A stretch of 64,000 bases of DNA from a virus. The position numbers and the translations under genes were made by a program. Below, in pieces: positions 14,995 to 22,755 of this stretch (positions are counted from its first letter, which is position 1; the number at the start of each line of letters is the position of its first letter). The notes under the pieces are model-generated. The model worked only from the letters and a program-made list of their open reading frames with translations, made no database searches and had not been told where the DNA came from. The stretch lies in IMG/VR virus record IMGVR_UViG_3300006990_004842, positions 1 to 64,000 of that record. The stretch is one strand, 5' to 3'.

Positions 14995-16296
14995 TTAAGC
15001 CATTAAGAAACCAAAGTTATCATTCTCACCTAAATCTGCTCTAGGACCTATGTCTCTCATAATACTTCTATTATGTAGCAGAATATTGAGATCTTCTTTC
15101 TTTTTTTGATATAGTTTTTCAGCACCCATGCCAAGTATTCTTTTTACTTCTTCCTTGTATAAATCCCATCTAACTTGTTCTGTAAATGGTTGCATTCTTT
15201 CTTGCCAAGGATCTGGATGTTCTGGTGTGCTGGTGTCGTATGTGTAGTCAATCCATGAAGGAAATTTGAATCCATAATCTTTTGATAAGTGATATATAAA
15301 TTTAGGTCTACCAAAAGGCATAATAAAATGTCCTTTGACCATTGGTGTAAAAGTTTTTTCTGTGGCACACATTGTATCAAACCACCCTTTATATATCAAA
15401 GTTTCTACATAGATACTTAATGTAGAAGAATCGTAATATACATTACTTGGAGGTGAAAATCCCCAACCATTTAATCCTAACAAATCCCAAGTGTCATGTC
15501 TATATTCATCCATATCAGGTAACATTGCTAGTCCTTGTGATATGTCTCCTATGTAACCTTCGTACTCAAACAACAATCTATTAAGTTCTTTTCTCAACAC
15601 ACTTCGCTGTGCCAGACGAGGCCTAACTCTAGATGTGCTAGGAGCCACAAACATCTTTGGCGTTATTTCGTGGTTGTTAATCCTCATCCTGAATTCTTTT
15701 AACCGGTATAATATATCATGATCTGGCGTTATGTCAAAAGTCTTATCAGGAAATGGTTCTTGCTCAGTTTGTAAATGAGGTGGTGCAATTTGATACCAAT
15801 GGTTTCTGGTACTAGTAGCATACTTGTCCCTGAGCACTTCTCTTTTGAAATGCATCACATGTGATCTATTAAATAGAAAGTCTGTGTACAGAAATGTGTT
15901 TGAGTTATATAAGATCTTTGACCAATCGCTGTGTAAATCAATAATCTTCTTAAAGGGATGATTGCTACCGATCATATTCTCTGTGAGATTTTCAGGATTC
16001 ATAACAGTTTCGTCGATGTGACAAAGCCATCGAATATTAACTGCTATTTGATTATTGTTAAATTTATCACTGAAAAAATCCATTGTTGCTTGAGGAATTT
16101 CCGGATTGTGTATCAACAATGGAATAATATCTGCTTCTGCAAAATCTCTAGTGTACTCAAAAAGATCACTATTTTGGAATAGTATATAAACTTCAGGTGT
16201 AGGACCGTGATGCCTCCAAAACGTTTCATCGTCAACAGGCTCCGGTACTCCGTTTGCCTGTATCATACATTCTAATACTTTAACTTTTCTTTGCAT
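14995..16296 (-). CDS. TEK-motif glycosyltransferase-like protein (paralogue 3 of 6)
   Basis: The largest paralogue, 433 aa. The C-terminal block is CATEKTFTPMVKG (TEK at 312-314) followed by DYGFKFPSWIDYTYD, matching the GYKTF-DESYD part of the family. The N-terminal half is unlike the others. It is the third member of the cassette with the methyltransferase and the GT-A enzyme, and it overlaps the end of uvdE by 17 nt. GT-B sugar transfer is inferred. Confidence 0.58.
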   Translation of the reverse strand: MQRKVKVLECMIQANGVPEPVDDETFWRHHGPTPEVYILFQNSDLFEYTRDFAEADIIPLLIHNPEIPQATMDFFSDKFNNNQIAVNIRWLCHIDETVMNPENLTENMIGSNHPFKKIIDLHSDWSKILYNSNTFLYTDFLFNRSHVMHFKREVLRDKYATSTRNHWYQIAPPHLQTEQEPFPDKTFDITPDHDILYRLKEFRMRINNHEITPKMFVAPSTSRVRPRLAQRSVLRKELNRLLFEYEGYIGDISQGLAMLPDMDEYRHDTWDLLGLNGWGFSPPSNVYYDSSTLSIYVETLIYKGWFDTMCATEKTFTPMVKGHFIMPFGRPKFIYHLSKDYGFKFPSWIDYTYDTSTPEHPDPWQERMQPFTEQVRWDLYKEEVKRILGMGAEKLYQKKKEDLNILLHNRSIMRDIGPRADLGENDNFGFLMA

Positions 16297-17326
16297 TTAT
16301 TGCCTGCTCATATAGTTGTTGGCTTGCCAAATTCTTAGCCTTAGCCTCGCATTGAATGTCGAACTGTGACCAAAAGCTCAATGCCCATGCATTGGCATCA
16401 TAGTTAGGATAGTAATCAGAGTGAGCTCTTAGTTTTTGCTTCTTGTGACCCGCTTCAAGTAGTCCCACGATATCATGCATATTAGAGTGGGTATCGTCAC
16501 CAGCAGGTAAATGCTCGTCACGACTGTAACTATAATGCATAGCAGGGCGAACTCCACGCCAACTGTCGATAACTGCTTTAACGCGGTCGTCCTCTGGTTG
16601 TATGTACTCTTCATCTCGTATCCAGTGATGGTGTATGTCTAGCACTAGTGCAAGATGATCTTTAAGTTTAAGACTCTCATCTAAACCCCAACACATTTCG
16701 TCATTCTCAATAGTTATAGTATTTAGTGCTTCGGGTGATAATCGCGGTAAAACTTTGATGATACCTTCGGCACCTTGTCTACCTGAGATGTGTACGTTAA
16801 TCTTAAAGTCCTGGAACTGTTTGCCGTAGCCCATCCAACGTGCCATACTAGCATGATATTCAAATTCATCTATGCTACGTTCAACAACGTCAGGCTTGTC
16901 ACTGGCAAGTACACAAAACTGCCCAGGATGGAAACTGAGGCGTACATCTTTAGCACGAGCAAGTTCGCCAATACGTGCAAAGCCTTTGCGTAATTCTGCA
17001 CGATTGTTGCTGTCCTCCCACAAGTATCGCCATGTGGGTTCAGTTGCCATGGGTATTTGATTGCTACCTAGACGTACCATTTTGCGATTGTCTGGCAGTG
17101 TACTAACATACTCTACAAGATTGTAGGCACTTTGCATGTTGTGTGTAACAACTTCAAGCAGTTTGCTTTCTGCAACTACTTTATCTTGTCTATTACACCA
17201 AGCAACAGTTGTACCTTTCTCAGTAAAGTTTTGTTGTATTTCTTTTAGTATTTTTGGCTTCTGTGTTTGATCTGAATCAAGATACTTACAGCAAAAACCT
17301 ATTCTTTGGATGTCTTGTTTGAACAT
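16280..17326 (-). CDS. uvsE: UV damage endonuclease UvdE/UvsE
   Basis: 348 aa TIM-barrel repair enzyme that nicks DNA 5' to UV photoproducts and other lesions. Family blocks are present in order: RIGFCCKYL, SFHPGQFCVL, NVHISGRQGAE, TIENDEMCWGLDES, LVLDIHHHW and MHYSYSRDE, which carry the metal-binding His, Glu and Asp residues. It is expressed after a 100-aa gene from an early leaderless promoter, with a 28-nt overlap. It fits repair of phage DNA in sunlit water. Confidence 0.92.
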   Translation of the reverse strand: MFKQDIQRIGFCCKYLDSDQTQKPKILKEIQQNFTEKGTTVAWCNRQDKVVAESKLLEVVTHNMQSAYNLVEYVSTLPDNRKMVRLGSNQIPMATEPTWRYLWEDSNNRAELRKGFARIGELARAKDVRLSFHPGQFCVLASDKPDVVERSIDEFEYHASMARWMGYGKQFQDFKINVHISGRQGAEGIIKVLPRLSPEALNTITIENDEMCWGLDESLKLKDHLALVLDIHHHWIRDEEYIQPEDDRVKAVIDSWRGVRPAMHYSYSRDEHLPAGDDTHSNMHDIVGLLEAGHKKQKLRAHSDYYPNYDANAWALSFWSQFDIQCEAKAKNLASQQLYEQAINAKKS

Positions 17327-17601
17327 TGTTTTAGTATATCTATGGCTGTGTTAGTTACGTATTTGTCTGCATCACTGCTTGACACTTTCTCATCAAACAT
17401 TGTAGCATCTAATACAGGCTTTGTCAAGGCACTCATTTGATTAATCATATCATGCATTAGTTCTTCGTGTGTTTCACCAAATGCAGGAACAGCCTTTTCT
17501 GTAAAAGCAACAGGCTGATCGTCTTCGTAATACACTTCGTGGACGGAGTAAAATACTTGGCCATCTTTGTCGTGCTTGACTATTCTATGATTCCATGACA
17601 T
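17299..17601 (-). CDS. conserved phage hypothetical protein, 100 aa
   Basis: Begins MSWNHRIVKHDKDGQVFYSVHEVYY; proteins with this N-terminus are widespread in marine phages and some bacteria, without known function. It is soluble, with a beta-rich first half and a helical second half. It is first after an early promoter whose TATAAT lies exactly 6 nt before the ATG, so the mRNA should be leaderless; no Shine-Dalgarno sequence is seen. Confidence 0.7.
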   Translation of the reverse strand: MSWNHRIVKHDKDGQVFYSVHEVYYEDDQPVAFTEKAVPAFGETHEELMHDMINQMSALTKPVLDATMFDEKVSSSDADKYVTNTAIDILKQCSNKTSKE

Positions 17602-17607
17602 ACTGCT

Positions 17608-17635
17608 ATTATATATGAATTATCTTATATGTCAA
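17608..17635 (-). promoter_or_regulatory. early sigma70-type promoter (leaderless)
   Basis: TTGACA (17630-17635), 16-nt spacer, TATAAT (17608-17613), minus strand, then 6 nt and the ATG at 17601. It is divergent from the late octamer at 17647. Confidence 0.75.
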
Positions 17636-17646
17636 GTAGCATTTTT

Positions 17647-17654
17647 GATAAATA
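17647..17654 (+). promoter_or_regulatory. late promoter octamer
   Basis: GATAAATA 40 nt before the ATG at 17695. The leader carries a GGGAG ribosome-binding site. Confidence 0.65.
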
Positions 17655-17694
17655 CAACTGTAACTTTTACAAATGGACAAAATGGGAGACATAA

Positions 17695-18300
17695 ATGGCC
17701 ACTGTTAAGAAATATAATTTAGCAGGTTTGAATGCAAACGTCGAACTTGGTAAGCAAGGTTCATATATCACGGGCGGAGCAAGTGAGATTGGATTCTATG
17801 CAAATGGAGGTGCTTTACAAAAACTTAAGATCGCAAACGCGACAGTAGCAAGTGAAGCAATTACAAAAGCTCAGTTGGATGATGTTGCGGCAGACTTATT
17901 ACAACACGTCACAGTTGATGTTGATTATGATAGCGGTTCTGCTAATATTGCAACAGTTGGTGCCGGCACTAGAGTAATCAGTGTTACAGTAGATGTACCA
18001 AGTGCATGGTCAGCAACAAACAACACTGGAACGTATGTTGAAGTAGGTGACAGTGATAACCAAGCAAGATATATCAGAGCACAAGATATAGATGTTTTGA
18101 AAGCGGCACAATATCACAGCCAATACCAATATGAATATTCAGCAGAGGGAACTCTCACATATGATATTACTCAAGGTAGTGCATCGGCTGGACAAGCAAC
18201 AGTTAGTATTGTGTTAGCAAGTGATAGTGTAAGTGTAACAGACTATGGTACAATTACTCAAGCACAAAATAGTAATAGCGACCTCGGTAACATTAGTTAA
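17695..18300 (+). CDS. virion-type protein with VKxYxxxGxxxNVELG N-terminus (1 of 3)
   Basis: 201 aa. The first 20 residues (VKKYNLAGLNANVELGKQG) and the later VTVDVDYDSGSANIATV, VGDSDN and TYDITQGSASAGQATVSI blocks are shared with the genes at 18315 and 59812. The beta-rich, Cys-free sequence with many Thr, Ser and Ala suggests a virion surface or decoration protein. A late octamer and a GGGAG site precede it. The three copies are clearly paralogues; no enzyme motif is present in this one. Confidence 0.7.
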   Translation: MATVKKYNLAGLNANVELGKQGSYITGGASEIGFYANGGALQKLKIANATVASEAITKAQLDDVAADLLQHVTVDVDYDSGSANIATVGAGTRVISVTVDVPSAWSATNNTGTYVEVGDSDNQARYIRAQDIDVLKAAQYHSQYQYEYSAEGTLTYDITQGSASAGQATVSIVLASDSVSVTDYGTITQAQNSNSDLGNIS

Positions 18301-18314
18301 TATAGGAGTTTAGC

Positions 18315-18866
18315 ATGGTTGATTCTGTAAAGAATTACGGCATTGCAGGTGTAAGTGCAAATGTAGAATTAGGCAAAGGCGGACCAAGAGTAATAAGCAG
18401 TAGTGATGATATCTCCCTATTTGCAAATGCTGATACTCTTGCCACAGCAAATATTGCGGCAGGCACCGATGATGCTCATGCTGTAACCAAAGCACAAATG
18501 GAAGAAGCAACAGGATCACGTGTACAGAATATTACTGAAACTGTTACATATGATGGTGGTAATCAATTTTTGTTTACTGTACCAGCAAACTCGACTATTC
18601 TTAGTACCATGATTGAAAAAACAACAGGTAACTGGACTAATTATAACACCACCACTGATATAACTGTTGGTGATGCTGGAAATAATAGCAGACTGTATGG
18701 TGTAGGTTTTGAACCAGATGGCTCTCAGCAAATTGATGAGACTAATCACAAATACACTGCTGAAACTGATTTGTATGCGTATGTAACACAAGGTGGTGCA
18801 TCAAGTGGTAGTGCCACAATTAGAATTATGTTTAGGGGATCGGAAGTAGATCAAACTGCTCCATAA
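18315..18866 (+). CDS. virion-type protein with VKxYxxxGxxxNVELG N-terminus (2 of 3)
   Basis: 183 aa; starts MVDSVKNYGIAGVSANVELG, almost identical to the start of the VWA protein at 59812. It shares the VPANSTILS, TDITVGDAGNNSRL and TQGGASSGSATIRI blocks with it. It lies 14 nt after its paralogue with AGGAG upstream. A beta-sandwich virion decoration or fibre-attachment protein is the best guess. Confidence 0.7.
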   Translation: MVDSVKNYGIAGVSANVELGKGGPRVISSSDDISLFANADTLATANIAAGTDDAHAVTKAQMEEATGSRVQNITETVTYDGGNQFLFTVPANSTILSTMIEKTTGNWTNYNTTTDITVGDAGNNSRLYGVGFEPDGSQQIDETNHKYTAETDLYAYVTQGGASSGSATIRIMFRGSEVDQTAP

Positions 18867-18872
18867 TATTGT

Positions 18873-19868
18873 ATGATTTTGTCTGAGATTAGTGATTTCA
18901 AAAAACGTGAATTAGAATACGAACTAAGACACGAAAAAAATAACTATGCTGTTACCATTAATGGTAGACCATGGAAAGTTGTTGCTGATCGTAAACGTGC
19001 AGAAAAGATGGCACGTACTCTAGTTTCCAAAGGTAAAGATGCTAAAGTGGTAGTTACTGGTGCCCCTATTAGTGAAGGACCAGTTATTCCTGGTAATTTT
19101 CCTAATGCTAGAAATGACAAAATTGCTAAAGCAATGAGCAATGATCATCTTGAACTTGTTGGTGAAAAATTAAATGGTGCATTAGTTGCTGTGAAACAAG
19201 CAGTTGAAAGAGGCATGGGACCAATTGATCTTCTTGACTTACAAGATGCACTAGTCAAAGGTATCAGAGACATTAGACAATTTACTCTACCCGAAGGCAG
19301 TAAACCTCAAAAGCCAAAGCCATACGATAAAAGAAATCCAGTTGCAAAAAATATTGAAAAGTTTAATAGACCAGCAACGCACATGGACAAGAAAAAAGAA
19401 TTAAAGAAAGGCACAATCAAACACAAAGGTAAGGAATTCGAAGAAGCAGTTGATGATGGTCAGTATGTTATAAAAGTAAACATCAATGGCAGAGCAGTAG
19501 AATTTACAGGCTCACAGGGCTTATCAAAAGTACAAGCAAACGATGCTGTAGACATGCTGATATCAGGTAAGAGACCTGGTAACACACCAGATGCCGCACG
19601 ATACCTACCAAAAGATGTAATGTTGTTTAGAAATGGACAACAGATTCCTCACAATCATCAAGATCGTATAAATGAAAAAGAAAATAATTTATACAGCGAC
19701 TTGATGGCATTAGAAGCAAAGTCTAAAAAGAAGAAAACTAAAAAAGACGCCTGCTATCACAAAGTTAAATCCAGATACAAAGTTTGGCCCAGTGCTTACG
19801 CCTCAGGTGCATTAGTACAATGCAGAAAGAAAGGTGCGAAGAATTGGGGCAATAGTTCTAAAAAGTAA
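18873..19868 (+). CDS. basic virion-type protein with Cys-containing C-terminal domain
   Basis: 331 aa. The N-terminus MILSEISDFKK contains an I/L-x-E site (LSE) like those cut by T4 prohead protease. The C-terminal ~45 residues (DACYHKVKSRYKVWPSAYAS, then QCRKKGAKNWG) are a module common in marine phage proteins. The middle is Lys-rich with two short beta repeats (YAVTINGRPW and YVIKVNINGRAVEF). I infer an internal or capsid-associated protein. It follows its neighbour by 6 nt. Confidence 0.65.
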   Translation: MILSEISDFKKRELEYELRHEKNNYAVTINGRPWKVVADRKRAEKMARTLVSKGKDAKVVVTGAPISEGPVIPGNFPNARNDKIAKAMSNDHLELVGEKLNGALVAVKQAVERGMGPIDLLDLQDALVKGIRDIRQFTLPEGSKPQKPKPYDKRNPVAKNIEKFNRPATHMDKKKELKKGTIKHKGKEFEEAVDDGQYVIKVNINGRAVEFTGSQGLSKVQANDAVDMLISGKRPGNTPDAARYLPKDVMLFRNGQQIPHNHQDRINEKENNLYSDLMALEAKSKKKKTKKDACYHKVKSRYKVWPSAYASGALVQCRKKGAKNWGNSSKK

Positions 19869-19874
19869 TAAATA
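19867..19874 (+). promoter_or_regulatory. late promoter octamer for alternative oxidase
   Basis: AATAAATA overlapping the TAA of the previous gene; exactly 5 nt separate it from the ATG at 19880. No Shine-Dalgarno sequence. Confidence 0.65.
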
Positions 19875-19879
19875 CCTAT

Positions 19880-20452
19880 ATGAAGGTAAACGATGCTTTT
19901 GCCAGAGGGCAAACTAAATTTTTCAGATTCTTTGCAGACACGTTCTTTGCAAAACGTTACGGCCATAGAGCAGTAGTTTTAGAAACTATTGCAGGTGTGC
20001 CAGGTATGGTTGCAGGCATGTGGATACACTTAAAAAGTCTACGCCAAATGAAAACTGGCTACGGTCCTACTATTAGAGAACTTCTTGCAGAAGCAGAAAA
20101 CGAACGTATGCATCTCATGTTCTTTATTGAAATAGCAAAACCTAATTGGTTTGAAAGACTACTTATACTTTTAGCTCAACTTATTTTTTGGAACTATTAC
20201 TTCATCATGTATGTGTTCTTTCCTAAAACAGCACACCGCATGGTACATTATTTTGAAGAAGAAGCAGTAAAAAGTTATCAAAGTTACCTAGACATGATAG
20301 CACATGGTGAAATTGAAAATGTGCCAGCACCTCAATTAGCAATTGATTATTATGGTTTGAAACCTGATGCCAAACTGTTCGATATGGTCTACAGGGTACA
20401 ACAAGACGAAAAGAAACACAGTGAGGTTAATTTACGTCTGTCAAACCGATAA
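19880..20452 (+). CDS. aox: alternative oxidase (di-iron quinol terminal oxidase)
   Basis: 190 aa with every AOX di-iron ligand block: LET (E35), NERMHL (E75, H78), FEEEA (E126 region) and DEKKH (E177, H180). Two hydrophobic stretches near 33-50 and 95-115 fit the monotopic membrane-bound fold. AOX passes electrons from quinol to oxygen without pumping protons. It resembles the plastoquinol oxidase of some cyanophages in role, but no photosynthesis genes are here. It probably keeps respiration turning over, or limits reactive oxygen, during infection. Expressed from a late leaderless promoter. Confidence 0.93.
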   Translation: MKVNDAFARGQTKFFRFFADTFFAKRYGHRAVVLETIAGVPGMVAGMWIHLKSLRQMKTGYGPTIRELLAEAENERMHLMFFIEIAKPNWFERLLILLAQLIFWNYYFIMYVFFPKTAHRMVHYFEEEAVKSYQSYLDMIAHGEIENVPAPQLAIDYYGLKPDAKLFDMVYRVQQDEKKHSEVNLRLSNR

Positions 20453-20455
20453 ATA
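20448..20455 (+). promoter_or_regulatory. late promoter octamer
   Basis: GATAAATA embedded in the last codon and TAA stop of the oxidase gene, 5 nt before the ATG at 20461. Confidence 0.65.
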
Positions 20456-20460
20456 ATTGT

Positions 20461-20799
20461 ATGAAGATAACACAAATACTTTCAGAGACTATTGAAGCAT
20501 CGCAAGATCTCAATGCGTTAATGCAGGGTATCGAACACGACCTAGCAAACAGAGACAGAGAGATAGACGAAAACTTACGCAAGTGGTTCAAGGACAAATG
20601 GGTACGTTTTGGTCCTGATGGTAAAATCAGGGGTGATTGTGCCAGAGGATCAAGTTCAGAAGGCAAACCCAAATGTTTACCACAAAGCAAAGCTCACGCT
20701 CTTGGCAAAAAAGGTCGCAAGACTGCGGCAGGCAGAAAACGTCGAAAAGATCCTAACAAGAATCGCAAAGGCAAAGCCAAGAACGTTAAAACCAAATAG
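20461..20799 (+). CDS. small basic protein with capsid-targeting-like N-terminus
   Basis: 112 aa. The N-terminus MKITQILSETIEAS resembles the T4 internal-protein targeting peptide, with LSE as a possible prohead-protease site. The rest is strongly basic, with KWVRFGPDGKIRGDCARG, KPKCLPQSKAHALG and a Lys/Arg tail. This two-Cys module recurs in marine phage proteins. A DNA-packing internal protein is a plausible role. Confidence 0.65.
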   Translation: MKITQILSETIEASQDLNALMQGIEHDLANRDREIDENLRKWFKDKWVRFGPDGKIRGDCARGSSSEGKPKCLPQSKAHALGKKGRKTAAGRKRRKDPNKNRKGKAKNVKTK

Positions 20800-20808
20800 G
20801 AGTAATTT

Positions 20809-21009
20809 ATGGATAAGTTAAAATTAATGTATTCAATGGGCAAAGGTTGGCTAATGGCTCGCCTAGGAGAAAGAACATCTTGGGACGGTGGCATACTTGT
20901 AGCAGTATGCGGTGGCTACCTTGTGCTTGGCGGACTTATTGATTTAGTAGCATGGGCAGGTTTACTGTACGGTGCATGGACAATATGGAAAGCAGAATCA
21001 AGCAAATAA
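20809..21009 (+). CDS. small membrane protein, possibly holin-like, 66 aa
   Basis: An N-terminal amphipathic part (GKGWLMARLGERTSWDGG) is followed by one or two short membrane helices (about residues 28-60) and a charged end (KAESSK). The size and layout would fit a small holin, but no family match can be claimed. AGGAG lies upstream of the ATG. It overlaps the lipoprotein gene that follows. Confidence 0.5.
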   Translation: MDKLKLMYSMGKGWLMARLGERTSWDGGILVAVCGGYLVLGGLIDLVAWAGLLYGAWTIWKAESSK

Positions 21010-21401
21010 TTTGTTCGGTAATTTTCACTACACTCTTAATAGCAGGGTGTAGTGATTCTTCACAAGTCGGCAAAGACGGCTATAAATTTGAAAACAAAGA
21101 GTACGAAAAATTAGACTTAGAAATAAGTTTTGTACTTTTACAAGATCAAACAGAATTCAACGAGCAAGCCAAAATTTGGGCACCTGGTGTAGAAGGCTTA
21201 CAAGCATTTAGTAGACTACAACCAAAAGTTAATCGTTGCATCATATACATCAAAGATCCAGATTGGAAGTATGAGCCAGAATGGATTGGTCACGAAGTGT
21301 CACACTGCGTATGGGGTCGTTGGCACGAAAAAATAAATGCAAAGCAGGCCTCTGAAGGCCATAGACCTGAAAACTTACCTTTACCTGATTCGTCATTATA
21401 A
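20985..21401 (+). CDS. lipoprotein with HExxH metallopeptidase-like motif
   Basis: 138 aa from the ATG at 20985, which gives a proper lipoprotein signal: basic start, hydrophobic core and the lipobox LIAGC at about residues 17-21. Near residue 95 the sequence EWIGHEVSHCVWGRWHE contains HExxH, the zinc-binding site of many metallopeptidases, with a further His 5 residues later. It would sit in the outer or inner membrane leaflet facing the periplasm. It could act in lysis or envelope remodelling; a spanin-like role is less likely given the catalytic motif. Confidence 0.65.
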   Translation: MESRIKQIICSVIFTTLLIAGCSDSSQVGKDGYKFENKEYEKLDLEISFVLLQDQTEFNEQAKIWAPGVEGLQAFSRLQPKVNRCIIYIKDPDWKYEPEWIGHEVSHCVWGRWHEKINAKQASEGHRPENLPLPDSSL

Positions 21402-21404
21402 ATA
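21397..21404 (+). promoter_or_regulatory. late promoter octamer
   Basis: TATAAATA overlapping the stop codon of the lipoprotein gene, followed by a short leader with AAAGGAG before the ATG at 21424. Confidence 0.7.
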
Positions 21405-21423
21405 TCCTGTATAAAGGAGAATC

Positions 21424-21567
21424 ATGGCTACTAGAAGTAACAGTTATAAAAGCACTCATGTCGGTATCAAAAAAGGTACCTCTATTGGTAATAGTCCAAA
21501 ACGTATGAAGACTATGAACAAAAGCAAAAAGAGATCTTTTAAGAAATATCGCGGACAAGGTAAGTAA
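21424..21567 (+). CDS. very small basic conserved protein, 47 aa
   Basis: Sequence MATRSNSYKSTHVGIKKG followed by Lys/Arg-rich repeats of KxMKTMNKSKKRS type. Tiny proteins of this kind (HVGIKxGTSIG, then KKRSxKKY) recur in marine T4-like phages. The ribosome-binding site AAAGGAG is excellent, and a consensus late octamer lies 20 nt upstream. Its composition suggests RNA or DNA binding. Confidence 0.7.
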   Translation: MATRSNSYKSTHVGIKKGTSIGNSPKRMKTMNKSKKRSFKKYRGQGK

Positions 21568-21568
21568 T

Positions 21569-22750
21569 GTGTCAGATCAAATTGAGTTCTATTCAGATTC
21601 AGTACACGTAAATGGTATTGATCCAAAATTTGGAGATGCTGGTAAAGATTTCCCAATTGACTACCCAGTAGATGCTCTCAATTTTTTTGCCATAGAGCAA
21701 AAGTACACTGACGATTGTTGTGTACTAACATCGAGTCCTAAAAGAAATTACCTATACAGTATAAAATGGTTTGCATTTAGAACTGGCGCTCAGATGCCTT
21801 CTAAGTTTTTCCATATACCCACTAATATTTTATCCGATGTCAAAGCCGGCAGATGTAAGATTGCAATCAACAATGCAACTGAAGGTGTTGATTATGACTT
21901 CACGGATACCAACTTACAACTTAAAAAGGTCAACATTAACGGCACTGACTTTTACACATTGTCAGAAGTGTTAGCAAACACATGTAAAGTATATGATTTA
22001 CAAATGGAACACTTTATATATGTGACATCAAACCTGAGACTAAAGCCAAAGATGCCTATTACAGTTGTTAAGTATGATTATCTTTTTTATAACCTGATTG
22101 ATAAAAGTTATGACTATCCTATTCTACATGATCGAGAGCACAAAATTCTCTCATTGAATAAAAAGCAAAGACCACACAGAACAAAATTTATAAATTACTT
22201 AATACAAAGTGACCAACTAGACGGGAATTGTGTTTCGGCCCATTGGTTAGATATGAGAATAAACCCTACACACGAACTTGATCCTAGGTTTCATACTCGT
22301 GAACATCACAACGATGTAGGCAATCCAGAATTGTATTTAGACAGTTATGTAAACTTTGTTAGTGAAACGTGGTTTGAAACTAGCGACCAATATGTTCATC
22401 CTGAAGAAGAGTTGGTGTTAACAGAGAAGTTAGCCAAGCCACTGATGATGAAACTGCCGTTTGTGCTGATTGGAAGAAGTGGCATGTTAGAAGAATTACG
22501 TAACAGAGGTTTCAAAACATTCATGGAATGGTGGGACGAGAGTTATGATTTAGAAACTGACAGTGACATACGTGCTGATATAATCATAGACTTATTTGAT
22601 GAGCTCAATAGTTTTTCAAAATCCGAATGGATAGAGCTCATAAAAGAAATGGAAGATATACTGAACTTTAATTATAACCATTTTATCTATCTTGCAAAAA
22701 AAGAGAACAACAATTTTGTAAAGCAGATTCTAACTATTTTTGATAAATAG
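21569..22750 (+). CDS. TEK-motif glycosyltransferase-like protein (paralogue 4 of 6)
   Basis: 393 aa from a GTG start, 1 nt after the preceding stop. The C-terminal block is LTEKLAKPLMMKLPFVLIG (TEK at 285-287), then LRNRGFKTFMEWWDESYD, the best-conserved version of the family signature. The gene sits among virion-type genes, so the product may act during virion maturation or on virion glycans. The last codons (Asp-Lys-stop, GATAAATAG) double as the late promoter of the next gene. Confidence 0.62.
   Translation: MSDQIEFYSDSVHVNGIDPKFGDAGKDFPIDYPVDALNFFAIEQKYTDDCCVLTSSPKRNYLYSIKWFAFRTGAQMPSKFFHIPTNILSDVKAGRCKIAINNATEGVDYDFTDTNLQLKKVNINGTDFYTLSEVLANTCKVYDLQMEHFIYVTSNLRLKPKMPITVVKYDYLFYNLIDKSYDYPILHDREHKILSLNKKQRPHRTKFINYLIQSDQLDGNCVSAHWLDMRINPTHELDPRFHTREHHNDVGNPELYLDSYVNFVSETWFETSDQYVHPEEELVLTEKLAKPLMMKLPFVLIGRSGMLEELRNRGFKTFMEWWDESYDLETDSDIRADIIIDLFDELNSFSKSEWIELIKEMEDILNFNYNHFIYLAKKENNNFVKQILTIFDK
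22742..22749 (+). promoter_or_regulatory. late promoter octamer
   Basis: GATAAATA formed by the Asp-Lys-stop codons of the glycosyltransferase-like gene, 6 nt before the ATG at 22756. Confidence 0.65.
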
Positions 22751-22755
22751 TTTAT

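Noticed and set aside
20809-21009. firm assignment as holin
   Set aside because: Size and topology fit, but there is no diagnostic motif, and the SleB-type lysin gene is 8 kb away.
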